A DNA stretch of 64,000 bases from JAPHTQ01 sp050288165 (GCA_050288165.1 JBNKDG010000003.1:1-64000), one strand, 5' to 3'. Positions 50,992-60,883 are shown, counted from the first letter of the stretch. Made by a program: numbers and translations. The notes: a model not told the origin generated them from the sequence alone.

Positions 50992-52173
50992 TTACTTTCG
51001 CAGTGCGACCGGCTGCCACTTGCCGCCCTTCAACACCAGTTCCCTGTCGCAACCCATCTCCGCGGCACCACCCTGTTGTCCGGGCAACGCCTGAATAACT
51101 CGTTCACCGCTGGCACGCAGCGCTTCGATCGCCTGTTCCAGACCGGACTCGGCACCAGCGGGGGCAAAGATACCACGAACCTCCGCCTGTTTGGCATCCA
51201 CCAGAGAAAGAACCGTCTTCAGGTCGGTACTGAAACCGGTAGCCGGACGGGAACGACCAAAGACCTTGCCGATATCGTCGTAGCGGCCGCCCTGGGCAAT
51301 CGCCTGCCCCTGCCCCGGCACGAAGGCAGCGAAGACCACCCCGGTGTGGTAGTGGTAACCGCGCAACTCTGCCAGATCGAAGTGAATGGTGGCATCCGGC
51401 AGGTCGGCGACCAGCTCGGCGATCTGCCTCAGATTAGCCAGGGCCATATGCACTGGCTCATCCGCCTCGGCCAGCAGTGAAGCGGCGCGGTCGAGCACCG
51501 AGGTATCACCATGCAGATCGGCAAGGCTCATCAACATCCCATGCATTGTCGTCGGCAGTGCCTTGGCCTCCAGCAGCGCCGCGATCTCCGGCTTGGCCTT
51601 ACGCTGCAGCGCATCAAACAGCTGCGCTTCGCTCTCAGCATCCAGATTGGCCTGCTGTGCCAGTCCGCGGAAGATCCCCACATGACCCAGGTCGAGCCAG
51701 ACATGGCCGATACCTGCCGTTTGCAGGGTGCGCACCATCAGACGCAGCACCTCCGCATCGCTCTCAATACCGGCATGACCGTACAGCTCGGCGCCCACCT
51801 GCATCGGCGTGCGATTGCCACCGTGGCTCGGCGGCAGGGTGCGCAACACAGTACCCATGTAGCAAAGGCGAGTGGGAACATCGCGTTTGAGGCAGTGGGC
51901 ATCGATACGCGCCACCTGCGGCGTCATATCGGAACGCAGCCCCATCATGCGACCGGTAAGCTGGTCGGTAAGTTTGAAGGTTTGCAGATCGAGATCGTTA
52001 CCGGTACCAGTGAGCAAAGACTCCAGGTATTCGATGAACGGCGGCATCACCAGTTCATAGCCCCAGCTGTTGAATAGGTCGAACAGACGGCGCAGGGTCG
52101 CTTCCAGTTGTTCCGCCCGTGGCGGCAGGATCTCTTCAATGCCTTCCGGCAATAGCCAACGATCGTTTTCCAT
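50992..52173 (-). CDS. hisZ: ATP phosphoribosyltransferase regulatory subunit HisZ
   Basis: 393-residue HisRS paralogue that activates the short form of HisG in histidine synthesis. It has class II synthetase-like motifs (WLLPEGIEEILPPRAEQLE, GLRSDMTPQVARI, YHTGVVFAAFVPGQG, QGGRYDDIGKVFGRSRPAT) but lacks the anticodon-binding domain of HisRS. The position DUF2065-hisZ-purA is known from Pseudomonas. Its presence implies a short HisG elsewhere in the genome. Confidence 0.96.
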   Translation of the reverse strand: MENDRWLLPEGIEEILPPRAEQLEATLRRLFDLFNSWGYELVMPPFIEYLESLLTGTGNDLDLQTFKLTDQLTGRMMGLRSDMTPQVARIDAHCLKRDVPTRLCYMGTVLRTLPPSHGGNRTPMQVGAELYGHAGIESDAEVLRLMVRTLQTAGIGHVWLDLGHVGIFRGLAQQANLDAESEAQLFDALQRKAKPEIAALLEAKALPTTMHGMLMSLADLHGDTSVLDRAASLLAEADEPVHMALANLRQIAELVADLPDATIHFDLAELRGYHYHTGVVFAAFVPGQGQAIAQGGRYDDIGKVFGRSRPATGFSTDLKTVLSLVDAKQAEVRGIFAPAGAESGLEQAIEALRASGERVIQALPGQQGGAAEMGCDRELVLKGGKWQPVALRK

Positions 52174-52177
52174 AGCT

Positions 52178-52363
52178 TCAGTTCTTTATCAGATAAAGGA
52201 GCAGCGCACCGGCAACCATGCTGGCCAGTCCGGCAATGCGCAGGGAGCGCTCATCCATACCGATCATTGCCACAGCCGCCTTGCGATAAGAGGTGGGCGA
52301 GAGTGCGGGCAACAAGCCCTCGATCACCAGGACCAGTGCCAGCGCAGACCACAGGTCTGTCAT
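52178..52363 (-). CDS. DUF2065 small membrane protein (YjeT-like)
   Basis: 61 residues with two hydrophobic segments (LWSALALVLVIEGLLPALSP and LASMVAGALLLYLIKN) and a short charged loop. It matches DUF2065/YjeT, always found downstream of hflC, as here. The function is unknown. A terminator stands between hflC and this gene, so it relies on readthrough or a promoter inside the hairpin region. hisZ starts 4 bases after its end. Confidence 0.85.
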   Translation of the reverse strand: MTDLWSALALVLVIEGLLPALSPTSYRKAAVAMIGMDERSLRIAGLASMVAGALLLYLIKN

Positions 52364-52375
52364 AGATATTACCCC

Positions 52376-52411
52376 AAAAAAAGACCGGGTAACGCATTAG
52401 CGTTACCCGGC
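52376..52411 (-). terminator. Intrinsic terminator after hflC
   Basis: On the minus strand CCGGGTAACGC pairs with GCGTTACCCGG (52386-52411, loop of 4 bases), followed by TC and eight T. It stands 14 bases after the hflC stop and directly before the DUF2065 gene. Confidence 0.9.
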
Positions 52412-52425
52412 GCTATACATTTTCC

Positions 52426-53301
52426 CTACTTCTTTACGCCCTGGGCATCCTTGAAGTACTTGAAGAACTCCGAGTTCGGATCAAGCACCAGTACATCGCC
52501 CTGACTACTAAAGACATTCTTGTAGGCGGTCAGGCTACGGTAGAGTTCGTAGAATCGGGAATCCTGGCTGAAGGCTTTGGCGTAGATATCCGCCGCCTTA
52601 CCATCGCCTTCACCGCGCAAGCGCTCGGCATCACGATAGGCCTCGGCGAGGATAACGGTACGCTGACGATCTGCATCGGCACGGATGCGCTCAGCTGCCT
52701 CGGCACCGCGGGAACGCAGCTCCTTGGCTACCCGATCACGCTCGGCACGCATCCGCTGGTAGACCGAGCCGGAAACCTCCGGCGGCAGTTCGATGCGCTT
52801 GATCCGCACATCCACCACCTCGATACCGAACTGATTGGCCTGCTCTTCGATCTGTGCAGTGATCACACTCATGATCTGTGCGCGCTCACCGGAGATCGCC
52901 TCCTGGATGGTGCGCTTGCCGAATTCATCGCGCAGACCGTTCTTGATCACCTGGGCCAGACGCTGACCGGCACGACGCTCGTCGCCAGCCATGGTCTTGT
53001 AGTAGCTGGCCACGTCGGCGATACGCCACTTGATGAAAGAGTCGACAATAACGTTCTTCTTCTCCAGGGTCAGGTAGCGTTCCGGTTGTGCATCCAGGGT
53101 CAGGATGCGGCGTTCGAACTTGCGCACGTTGTTGATGAACGGAATCTTGAAGTAGATCCCCGGTGTATAGTCGGCCCGGTCGAACTCACCAAGACGGAAC
53201 TTGATCGCCAGCTCACGCTGCTCGACCACAAAGAAAGACATGGAGCCAAGCCAGACAATGGCTGCGGCCAGGATCAGGGAAAGTGATTTAGCCTGGTTCA
53301 T
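52426..53301 (-). CDS. hflC: HflC, regulator of the FtsH protease
   Basis: 291-residue SPFH/band 7 protein with an N-terminal membrane anchor (LSLILAAAIVWLGSMSFFVV). It has the band 7 core (VEQRELAIKFRLGEFDRADYTPG) and a coiled coil rich in Arg, Ala and Glu (RVAKELRSRGAEAAERIRAD). With HflK it forms a cage around FtsH. Its ATG overlaps the hflK stop by one base. Confidence 0.97.
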   Translation of the reverse strand: MNQAKSLSLILAAAIVWLGSMSFFVVEQRELAIKFRLGEFDRADYTPGIYFKIPFINNVRKFERRILTLDAQPERYLTLEKKNVIVDSFIKWRIADVASYYKTMAGDERRAGQRLAQVIKNGLRDEFGKRTIQEAISGERAQIMSVITAQIEEQANQFGIEVVDVRIKRIELPPEVSGSVYQRMRAERDRVAKELRSRGAEAAERIRADADRQRTVILAEAYRDAERLRGEGDGKAADIYAKAFSQDSRFYELYRSLTAYKNVFSSQGDVLVLDPNSEFFKYFKDAQGVKK

Positions 53302-54467
53302 TAGCGCACCTCCCGGATACGACGATCGTCACGCAGTCGGGAACTACTGGAGCTACCGCTATCCACGGGCTTCTGTACCTCATAGTTTTTCGACGGTACG
53401 CTACCACTGCTTTCACCACTGCGCTCCATCAGCTTGTCCAGCGGCAGATAGAGCAGATTGTTGTTGCCCTTGGTATCGACCACCACCTTGCTGCTCTGGT
53501 GCAATACCGATTCAATGGTATCGATATAAAGGCGCTTACGGGTCACCTCCGGTGCCTTGCGATACTCCTTGAGGATGCTGAGGAAGCGGCTAGTTTCACC
53601 TTCAGCCTCGGCGATCACCTGATCCTTGTAGGCACTGGCCTCTTCCAGGATACGTGCGGCACTACCGCGGGCTTTGGGCAATACATCGTTGGAGTAGGCC
53701 TCGGCTTCGTTTTTCAGACGCTGCTCGTCCTCACGCGCCTTGACTGCATCGGCGAAGGCATCCTGCACCTGCTGCGGCGCCTGCGCGTCCTGCATGGTCA
53801 GCTGACTGACCACCAGACCGGTTTTGTATTGATCGAGAATCTCCTGAATCAACTGCTGCGAGCGACTGACCACTTCACTACGACCACCGGTGATGACAAA
53901 GTCCATCTCGCTCTTGCCGATAATCTCACGCACCGCACTCTCCATCGCCTGGCGCATGGTCTCATCCGGATCGACCACGTTAAACAGGTAGTCACGGGCA
54001 TCGCCAACCTGATACTGGATGGCGAATTTCACGTCGACGATATTTTCGTCCTGGGTCAGCATCAGTGATTCTTCGCTGCGCACGCCCAGCTCGATACTAC
54101 GCACGTTCTCGACGTTGACCTTCTCTACCCGCTGAATGAAGCGCGGATACCAGTGTGGGCCAGGCATGGTGGTCTCTTTGTAGGCACCGAACTGGGTGAC
54201 CACACCGCGGGTCCCTTCCTCAATGATGTAGATGCCTGAAAGTGCCCACGCCAGTATGGCGACGATCACAACAGTGCTGATACCACCGAAGCCGATGCTG
54301 CTACCGGAGGGAGTGCCGCTATTGCCGCCACCCTTGCCACCGAACAGGCCGCCGAGTTTGTTTTGCAGTTTACGCACCACCTCGTCGAGGTCGGGCGGCC
54401 CCTGCTCATCGTTGCGGCCACCCCAGGGGTCTTTATCCCCGGAGCCGCCAGGTTCATTCCAGGCCAT
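53301..54467 (-). CDS. hflK: HflK, regulator of the FtsH protease
   Basis: 388 residues from the ATG at 54467 (MAWNEPGGSGDKDPWGGR), preceded by GGAG. A Gly-rich cytoplasmic N-terminus comes before a single membrane segment (STVVIVAILAWALSGIYII). A band 7 domain follows (GVVTQFGAYKETTMPGPHWY, SLMLTQDENIVDVKFAIQY), then a helical region and a polar Ser-rich tail. Forms the HflKC complex with the downstream gene product. Confidence 0.97.
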   Translation of the reverse strand: MAWNEPGGSGDKDPWGGRNDEQGPPDLDEVVRKLQNKLGGLFGGKGGGNSGTPSGSSIGFGGISTVVIVAILAWALSGIYIIEEGTRGVVTQFGAYKETTMPGPHWYPRFIQRVEKVNVENVRSIELGVRSEESLMLTQDENIVDVKFAIQYQVGDARDYLFNVVDPDETMRQAMESAVREIIGKSEMDFVITGGRSEVVSRSQQLIQEILDQYKTGLVVSQLTMQDAQAPQQVQDAFADAVKAREDEQRLKNEAEAYSNDVLPKARGSAARILEEASAYKDQVIAEAEGETSRFLSILKEYRKAPEVTRKRLYIDTIESVLHQSSKVVVDTKGNNNLLYLPLDKLMERSGESSGSVPSKNYEVQKPVDSGSSSSSRLRDDRRIREVR

Positions 54468-54574
54468 TGATTTCTCCAGTAAATCTCTTGTGAGAACGAC
54501 TTGCGCCATTGTTTGCAGATTGTTGGGCAAATTCTAGGGGTCTTGCCCTGACGCCGCAAGGCACAATCTGCCTC

Positions 54575-55858
54575 CTATGCCTGCGGTAGCAGATCACGAA
54601 AATCTCCCTGCTTGCGCAGCGATTCCAGATAGTGAGGCTCGATACGAATATCGAGTTCCCAACTGCCATCGGCTTCGATGCTTTCGTTGACTACCGCACC
54701 CAGTTCATAAAGTCTCGCGCGTAACCGGCTTGCCGCGGGCGGTAGATGCAGGTGGTAGTTGCGCCGGTTGACGCTGACCCACTCCGACAGCACCTGTCGC
54801 AATAGTTCCACCCCTTCGCCGCTGGCAGCGGAGAGGTAGACGCGAACCACCTCGCCCTGATCGTTGCGTTCGATATGCGGCTCAACGCCATCGCAGAGGT
54901 CGATCTTGTTGTAGACGGCGATCTGCGGCACCTTCTCGGCGCCGATTTCGTGCAACACCTCGTCGACCTGCTCGACCTTCGCCTCACGCTCTTCATCGGC
55001 GGCATCGATCACATGCAGCAGCAGGTCTGCCTCACGGCTCTCCTGCAGGGTGGAACGAAACGCCTCCACTACATCGTGGGGCAGGTGTCGAATAAATCCA
55101 ACGGTATCGGCCAGAATCAACGCCTCTCCGTTGTCCAGATCCAGCCGCCGCAGGGTCGGGTCGAGGGTGGCGAAGAGCTGGTCCGCCGCGTAGACCTCAT
55201 CACCGGCAAGACGGTTAAACAGGCTCGACTTGCCAGCGTTGGTGTAACCGACCAGCGAGACGGTAGGCAGTTCGGCACGCTTGCGCGCCCTGCGGCCCTG
55301 CTCCCTCTGGCTGCGCACCTTGTCCAGGCGCTTGTTCAGATTCTTGATCCGCCCGCCGATCATCCGGCGGTCCGATTCGAGCTGGGTTTCACCGGGACCC
55401 CGCAGACCGATACCACCTTTCTGTCGCTCCAGGTGAGTCCAGCCACGGACCAGCCGGGTGGAGAGATGGCGCAACTGCGCCAGTTCCACCTGCAGCTTAC
55501 CTTCGTGGGAACGTGCCCGCTGGGCAAAGATATCGAGGATCAGGCCGATGCGGTCCAGCACCCGGCACTTGAGCAACCGCTCCAGGTTGCGCTCCTGCGC
55601 CGGAGAGAGGGGATGGTTGACCAGCACCACCTCCGCCTCGTTGTCGACTACCGCCTGCTGGATCTCCTCCGCCTTGCCACTGCCGACGAAATACTTGGGC
55701 TCGGGCTGACGACGCGCGCCAGTCACAACGGCGACGACCTCGGCACCGGCAGATCGGGCCAGAATCCTGAATTCTTCAAGATCCTCCCGGTCGGTTTCCT
55801 GCGGCAAATCCAGATGGACGAGAACGGCACGCTCGCCGCTCCGGGGGCGTTCAAACAA
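54575..55858 (-). CDS. hflX: Ribosome-associated GTPase HflX
   Basis: 427 residues. It has an N-terminal nucleotide-binding domain (DREDLEEFRILARSAGAEVV), the helical linker LERQKGGIGLRGPGETQLE, and a G domain with SLVGYTNAGKSSLFNRL (G1), ATLDPTLRRL, LADTVGFIRHLPHDVVEAF (G3) and YNKIDL (G4). It splits stalled 70S ribosomes. It follows hfq and precedes hflK, the conserved order. Confidence 0.97.
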   Translation of the reverse strand: MFERPRSGERAVLVHLDLPQETDREDLEEFRILARSAGAEVVAVVTGARRQPEPKYFVGSGKAEEIQQAVVDNEAEVVLVNHPLSPAQERNLERLLKCRVLDRIGLILDIFAQRARSHEGKLQVELAQLRHLSTRLVRGWTHLERQKGGIGLRGPGETQLESDRRMIGGRIKNLNKRLDKVRSQREQGRRARKRAELPTVSLVGYTNAGKSSLFNRLAGDEVYAADQLFATLDPTLRRLDLDNGEALILADTVGFIRHLPHDVVEAFRSTLQESREADLLLHVIDAADEEREAKVEQVDEVLHEIGAEKVPQIAVYNKIDLCDGVEPHIERNDQGEVVRVYLSAASGEGVELLRQVLSEWVSVNRRNYHLHLPPAASRLRARLYELGAVVNESIEADGSWELDIRIEPHYLESLRKQGDFRDLLPQA

Positions 55859-55896
55859 GACAGCCCCCGGCCGCGACAGCGGTATGGAAAACGAAC

Positions 55897-56160
55897 TTAG
55901 AAGTTGTGGTTGGGAGCAGCGTCACCGTTGACCTGATCATTACTGAAGTTCAGGCGAACGTTGCGCGCCGGAACCACGGTAGAAATTGCATGCTTGTAGA
56001 CCATCTGGCTGACGGAGTTTTTCAGCAGGACGACAAACTGGTCGAAGGACTCGATCTGTCCCTGCAGTTTGATGCCGTTTACCAGATAAATAGAAACCGG
56101 GATCCTTTCCTTACGCAGGGCATTGAGAAATGGATCTTGTAGTGCTTGCCCTTTACTCAT
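55897..56160 (-). CDS. hfq: RNA chaperone Hfq
   Basis: 87 residues from the ATG at 56160 (MSKGQALQDPFLNALRKERI). Both Sm motifs are present: GIKLQGQIESFDQFVVLLKN and MVYKHAISTVVPAR with the conserved KHA. The C-terminal tail is short (NDQVNGDAAPNHNF). It mediates sRNA-mRNA pairing. It lies between miaA and hflX. Confidence 0.98.
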   Translation of the reverse strand: MSKGQALQDPFLNALRKERIPVSIYLVNGIKLQGQIESFDQFVVLLKNSVSQMVYKHAISTVVPARNVRLNFSNDQVNGDAAPNHNF

Positions 56161-56305
56161 TGGATTACTCCTTTTGTTATTATGTGGCGCAAGACGCGCT
56201 GCCAAATAATTCATAACTAATTCACGATCAATAGGTTACATACATATTTTGCGCTTGGGCGAACACACGCACACCTCCGGTGCCCCCTTTCGCCATCGCG
56301 TCGCG

Positions 56306-57250
56306 CTATTTTGAGCTATCGTCCAGGAATTTCAACACTTTTTCCAGCAGTGACGGTTCGAAAGTGGCGAACCAACGCAAATTTTCCTCACTACGCAACC
56401 AGGTGAACTGCCGTTTTGCCAGTTGCCGGGTTGCCGCAACACCCTTCTCTATCATTTCGTCGCGGGAAAGCTCCCCGGCCAGGTATTGCCACACCTGGCG
56501 GTATCCGACACAGCGGATCGAGGGGAGTTCCGGCCCCAGATCGTCGCGCCGATAGAGCGCCTCGACCTCTTCGATCAGCCCCTGTTCCAGCATCAAACGG
56601 AAACGCAGGGCGATGCGCTCATGTAGTTCGGCCCGATCATCGGGAGCTACCGCCAGTTTGATCGGCCGGTAGGGCAGGCCCTCCTCCTCCTGCCGCTGCC
56701 ATAGCTCGCTCAGCGGTTCACCGCTCAATTCGTAGACCTCCAGCGCCCGCTGCAGACGTTGCGGATCATTGGGATGGATCCGTGCGGCGGAGACCGGATC
56801 GACCTCGGCCAGCCGATCGTGCAACGCCTGCCAACCGTGTTCTGCCGCCTCTGCCTCCAAGCGGGCGCGCAGTTCCGGGTCTGCTTCCGGCAGAGCCGCC
56901 AGCCCCTGTTGCAGGGCACGGAAGTAAAGCATGGTGCCGCCGACCAGTAACGGGATGCGTCCTGCGGAGGTGATCTCCGCCATATGGCGCAGGGCGTCCT
57001 CACGGAAGCGGGCCGCCGAATAGGCCTCCGCCGGATCGAGAATATCGATCAAGCGGTGCGGCGCCTCGGCCAGCACCTCGGGACCGGGCTTGGCGGTACC
57101 GATATCCATCTCACGATAGACCATCGCCGAGTCAACACTGATGATCTCCACCGGTAGCCGGCGCACCAGTTCCACCGCCAGATCGGTCTTGCCCGAGGCG
57201 GTCGGCCCCATGAGGAAGATCGCCAGTGGCTTGTCATTCCGCTGCGTCAT
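56306..57250 (-). CDS. miaA: tRNA dimethylallyltransferase MiaA
   Basis: 314 residues. It prenylates A37 of tRNAs that read U-starting codons. P-loop IFLMGPTASGKTDLAVELV, DSAMVYREMDIGTAKPG, GGTMLYFRALQQGL and the C-terminal QLAKRQFTWLRSE are family signatures. It overlaps mutL by 4 bases. A 145-base gap before hfq may hold an hfq promoter. Confidence 0.97.
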   Translation of the reverse strand: MTQRNDKPLAIFLMGPTASGKTDLAVELVRRLPVEIISVDSAMVYREMDIGTAKPGPEVLAEAPHRLIDILDPAEAYSAARFREDALRHMAEITSAGRIPLLVGGTMLYFRALQQGLAALPEADPELRARLEAEAAEHGWQALHDRLAEVDPVSAARIHPNDPQRLQRALEVYELSGEPLSELWQRQEEEGLPYRPIKLAVAPDDRAELHERIALRFRLMLEQGLIEEVEALYRRDDLGPELPSIRCVGYRQVWQYLAGELSRDEMIEKGVAATRQLAKRQFTWLRSEENLRWFATFEPSLLEKVLKFLDDSSK

Positions 57251-58890
57251 GACCCACCACGCTCGAACAGCTTTTGCAACGCCCCGACATCCAGGCTCCG
57301 CCAGAATTGAGCGCCTTTATCCGGCAGCGCCTCCAGTTGGCGCAACAGGCTCTGTGCATCATTCATCGCCACCGGTGGCGGGACTAAAGCCGCCAGTTGT
57401 TGCAGCAACGCCGCATCAGATTGTTGTCCCGCATGTTGTTGCAATAGATGAAGCAGTTCCGCGCTATCAGAACCACGCAACAGCGCAGGAATGCGGCGCA
57501 ATACCACCGTACCCTCGCCCAATCGATCCAGTTCAAAGCCGAGCGCGGCGTAACGATCAGCCGCCTTTGCCAGTCGCTCTGCCTCTTTTGCTCCAAGTTC
57601 CACACTCTGCGGGATCAGCAACGGCTGGCTGCGCACCTCACCACCGTCCAACAGATTCTGTAGATGGGTATGTAACAGGTGACGCTGCGCCGCCACCATA
57701 TCGAGCAGTTGCGGCGCATCGCCGCTACCCGCCAACAGGTAACGGTTAAAGAGAATGGCCCGCACATCCACCACGGGCGCAACCGCAGTGGCTAGAGACT
57801 TTTGGTAAAAGGCCTGCTGCTCGGCTACCGCCGAGTCACTGGGATAATGAGGCTGCGACTGTAGAGATTTACTGGCCGCACCGCCTTGCGTCGTCAACGC
57901 ATCACGTAGCGCGCGTTGCAAAAAATCGTGTACAAGGCGCGGCTCGCGGAAACGGACTTCGTGCTTGGTGGGGTGAACGTTGACATCCACATGCCGCGGA
58001 TCGACATCGAGGAACAGGACAAAAGCGGCGTGGCGCCCTTCATCCAGCAAACCCTGGTACGCCTGACGCAGGGCATGCAGGATCAGGCGGTCGCGGATCA
58101 TCCGCCCGTTGAGATAGAAATACTGACTATCGGCCTGACTGCGCGAGGCCGATGGTGGTGCCAACCAACCTCGCAGGCGCAGACCCGATGCCTCGAAATC
58201 CAGATAACGTGAAGACTCGTTGAAGCCCTTTCCCAACACCTCACCGACCCGACGCGCCTGTTGCGCCTGATCGTCCGCACGGCGCAGGCGCAACACCTGA
58301 CGACCGTTGTGCAACAGGGTAAAGGCGATATCGAAGCGACTCAGGGCCAGACGTCGCACCACCTCTTCCAGATGGAGAAACTCGGTACGCTCGCTACGCA
58401 GAAATTTGCGCCGCGCCGGGATCGAGTGAAACAGATCGCGTACCTCGATCTGCGTTCCACCCGGTAGTGCACTGGGACTCGGTTCGCTACAGTTACCCAC
58501 CTCACAACCGATCTCCCAACCCTGTTCGGCATCTGCCGCCCGACTGGCGAGACGAAAACGACTCACTGAGGCGATACTGGCCAGCGCCTCGCCGCGAAAA
58601 CCGAGACTGACGATCTGTTCCAGTTCCTGCTGGTTGTAAAGTTTGCTGGTGGCATGGGGCGCGACCGCCAGTTGCAACTGCTGGCGCTCAATGCCGTGGC
58701 CATCGTCACGCACCCGGATCAGGCGCAGGCCCCCCTGCTCCACGGTCAATTCAATTTCGCTCGCCCCGGCATCGATACTGTTCTCCAACAACTCCTTGAC
58801 CACCGAGGCGGGACGTTCGACCACCTCACCGGCGGCGATCTGGTTTGCCAACTGGGGCGGAAGCGGTTGTATCGGTCGATGCACAGGCAT
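57247..58890 (-). CDS. mutL: DNA mismatch repair protein MutL
   Basis: 547 residues, a little shorter than the usual 600. The GHKL ATPase is intact: LLENSIDAGASEIELTVEQG, RVRDDGHGIERQQL, HATSKLYNQ and GFRGEALASIASVSRF. The C-terminal dimerisation domain lacks the DQHA-x2-E-x4-E endonuclease motif; the matching segment reads LLDMVAAQRHLLHTHL. That suggests a non-cutting MutL of the E. coli type, which depends on MutH. It is co-transcribed with miaA (4-base overlap). Confidence 0.96.
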   Translation of the reverse strand: MPVHRPIQPLPPQLANQIAAGEVVERPASVVKELLENSIDAGASEIELTVEQGGLRLIRVRDDGHGIERQQLQLAVAPHATSKLYNQQELEQIVSLGFRGEALASIASVSRFRLASRAADAEQGWEIGCEVGNCSEPSPSALPGGTQIEVRDLFHSIPARRKFLRSERTEFLHLEEVVRRLALSRFDIAFTLLHNGRQVLRLRRADDQAQQARRVGEVLGKGFNESSRYLDFEASGLRLRGWLAPPSASRSQADSQYFYLNGRMIRDRLILHALRQAYQGLLDEGRHAAFVLFLDVDPRHVDVNVHPTKHEVRFREPRLVHDFLQRALRDALTTQGGAASKSLQSQPHYPSDSAVAEQQAFYQKSLATAVAPVVDVRAILFNRYLLAGSGDAPQLLDMVAAQRHLLHTHLQNLLDGGEVRSQPLLIPQSVELGAKEAERLAKAADRYAALGFELDRLGEGTVVLRRIPALLRGSDSAELLHLLQQHAGQQSDAALLQQLAALVPPPVAMNDAQSLLRQLEALPDKGAQFWRSLDVGALQKLFERGGS

Positions 58891-58951
58891 TGGAGCGGGC
58901 AGTTTTAAGTGCCGCCCAGCTTAAAGGAAAGTACGGGGGGTAAAAAGTCTC

Positions 58952-60271
58952 TTAACTTCCGCTGGGGATACGCAGGACCTGGCCAATGCGCAGATCGGTA
59001 CTACTCAGGTTGTTGAAGTCTTTTAGCAGATCGAGGCTGACACTGTATTGCCGAGCAATCCCGCTGAGGGTATCGCCACGGGCAATGACATGTTTATTGC
59101 GTTTGACCTGAGCAAGAATGGTACCCGGTGGGGGGTATTCGACATAATAGCTGCGAATACCACTAAGGATCGCCTGAGCCATTTTGTTCTGGTAGCTGGA
59201 ACTACCCAACAAACGCGCTTCGCGCGGATTGGAGATAAAGGCAGTCTCCACCAGGATTGATGGAACACTCGCTGCCTTCAATACACTGAAACCAGCATGC
59301 TCAACTTTCTTTCGATGCAAACGGCTTACACCCTTAATGCTTGCAAGTACGCGATTTGCCACATCGGCACTGGTTTCCATACTGACGGTCTGCGACAGGT
59401 CCACAATCACGGAAGTCAACATGTCATCCTTGTCTTCCAAAGAAACACCGCCGATCAGATCGGAGGCGTTCTCCTTATCTGCCGAAATCTGTGCCTGCAC
59501 ACTGGAGGCACCCGAGAGAGATAGCGTGTAGACCGTAGAACCACTGGCGCTGCGATCTTTAAAGGAATCAGCGTGAATTGAAACCATGAAGTCAGCTTCA
59601 GCTTCGATGGACTTTTTCACCCGGTCTTGCAACTTGATGAAATAGTCTCCCTTACGCAGCAACACCGGTTTGAATCCCGGCTCCTTCTGCAGCAGCGCTT
59701 CTAGCTTGCGACCGATGGCCAGCACAACATCTTTCTCATAAACCCGGCCTGGACCAATAGCCCCCGGGTCTTCACCGCCATGACCGGGATCGATAGCAAT
59801 CACCACTTCACGTGCCCGGGAACGGGCCTCGGCAATGGTGCGCACGGTTTTCTTCTTCTCTACTACAGGTTGATCCGCGTCCTGATGGTTGAGGTCGATC
59901 ACCAGACGGTGGCCGTATTGCTCGTTGGGACGCAGGACAAAACTTTTCGGCACGACTTCCTGCTTCAGGTCGAGCACCACACGCAGGCCATTTGGACCCT
60001 GTTTGCCGGTGCGGATATCACGAAGGATGGTGTTGCTGAAATCGAGGCCGGTGAGGTCAGCCTTGAGAGAGGTATTCTTGATATCGATAACGAGACGATT
60101 GGGATTCTTCAGGGTAAACAGACTGTGTTCCACCTGGCTATCGGCATCGAACACCACCCGGGTGTTGTCCGGTGCGGGCCACATGCGCACGCCGTTAATC
60201 TCGCCCTGCGCGCCTGCAACGGCGGCAAAAAGCGACAGGATTACGGTTACCGCATATCTGCCGATGGCCAT
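58952..60271 (-). CDS. N-acetylmuramoyl-L-alanine amidase (AmiB/AmiC type) with LysM
   Basis: Periplasmic cell-separation amidase of 439 residues from the ATG at 60271, which has an AGGAGGGGAG stretch upstream. The signal peptide ends VAGAQGEI. An AMIN domain follows (residues 22-130). The zinc amidase_3 domain has IAIDPGHGGEDPGAIG, DFMVSIHADSF and SILVETAFISNP with metal-binding His and Glu. A C-terminal LysM domain (VIARGDTLSGIARQYSVSL) binds peptidoglycan. AMIN plus LysM matches AmiB-like enzymes in the tsaE-amiB-mutL cluster. Confidence 0.93.
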   Translation of the reverse strand: MAIGRYAVTVILSLFAAVAGAQGEINGVRMWPAPDNTRVVFDADSQVEHSLFTLKNPNRLVIDIKNTSLKADLTGLDFSNTILRDIRTGKQGPNGLRVVLDLKQEVVPKSFVLRPNEQYGHRLVIDLNHQDADQPVVEKKKTVRTIAEARSRAREVVIAIDPGHGGEDPGAIGPGRVYEKDVVLAIGRKLEALLQKEPGFKPVLLRKGDYFIKLQDRVKKSIEAEADFMVSIHADSFKDRSASGSTVYTLSLSGASSVQAQISADKENASDLIGGVSLEDKDDMLTSVIVDLSQTVSMETSADVANRVLASIKGVSRLHRKKVEHAGFSVLKAASVPSILVETAFISNPREARLLGSSSYQNKMAQAILSGIRSYYVEYPPPGTILAQVKRNKHVIARGDTLSGIARQYSVSLDLLKDFNNLSSTDLRIGQVLRIPSGS

Positions 60272-60400
60272 TTTTCCGCTCCCCTCCTCATCTCTCACAG
60301 TAACGTAACTCAATAAAATTCAGTTAGTTACAGTATTGATCTGCTATGAATTATAGCTTTTAGATGTAACTTTAAACAAATTCAGAAAAAATTCAAGCGT

Positions 60401-60880
60401 TTATCGAGAGTTACAGAGGGTCTGCAGGCAGCTCAGAAAGGCGGGATCAGTGGTGTCGGCCGGTCGCAATTCCAGGCGACGACCGTTGTCGTGGTATTCG
60501 AGGTAGATCTCGAGGTCCGGCGGCGGCAGTATCCCCGCCCCACGCTGTGGCCACTCCAGCAGGGCGACGGCATCGCCGTCGAAATAGTCGCGAATGCCGA
60601 GGAACTCCAGCTCTTCCGGCTCACCAAGGCGGTAGAGATCGAAGTGGTAGACTGTGCGGCCACTCAATTGATAGGGCTCGACAAGGGTATAGGTGGGACT
60701 CTTTACCGCACCGCGATGGCCCAGCGCGTGGAGAAAACCGCGCACCAGGGTGGTCTTGCCCGCGCCCAGTTCTCCATAGAGATGGATCACCGAACCGGGC
60801 GGTGCGCAGCCCGCCAACCCGGCACCAAACCTTTCGGTCGCCTCCGTATCGTTCAGGTGGCAGTGCAGGGAGACTGACAT
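60401..60880 (-). CDS. tsaE: tRNA threonylcarbamoyladenosine biosynthesis ATPase TsaE
   Basis: 159 residues. It supports t6A37 formation with TsaB, TsaC and TsaD. P-loop LYGELGAGKTTLVRGFLHAL, PTYTLVEPYQL and FDLYRLGEPEELEFLGIRDY are diagnostic. It starts 3 bases after the nnr gene ends, so the two are translationally close, and precedes the amidase gene. Confidence 0.95.
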   Translation of the reverse strand: MSVSLHCHLNDTEATERFGAGLAGCAPPGSVIHLYGELGAGKTTLVRGFLHALGHRGAVKSPTYTLVEPYQLSGRTVYHFDLYRLGEPEELEFLGIRDYFDGDAVALLEWPQRGAGILPPPDLEIYLEYHDNGRRLELRPADTTDPAFLSCLQTLCNSR

Positions 60881-60883
60881 GGC

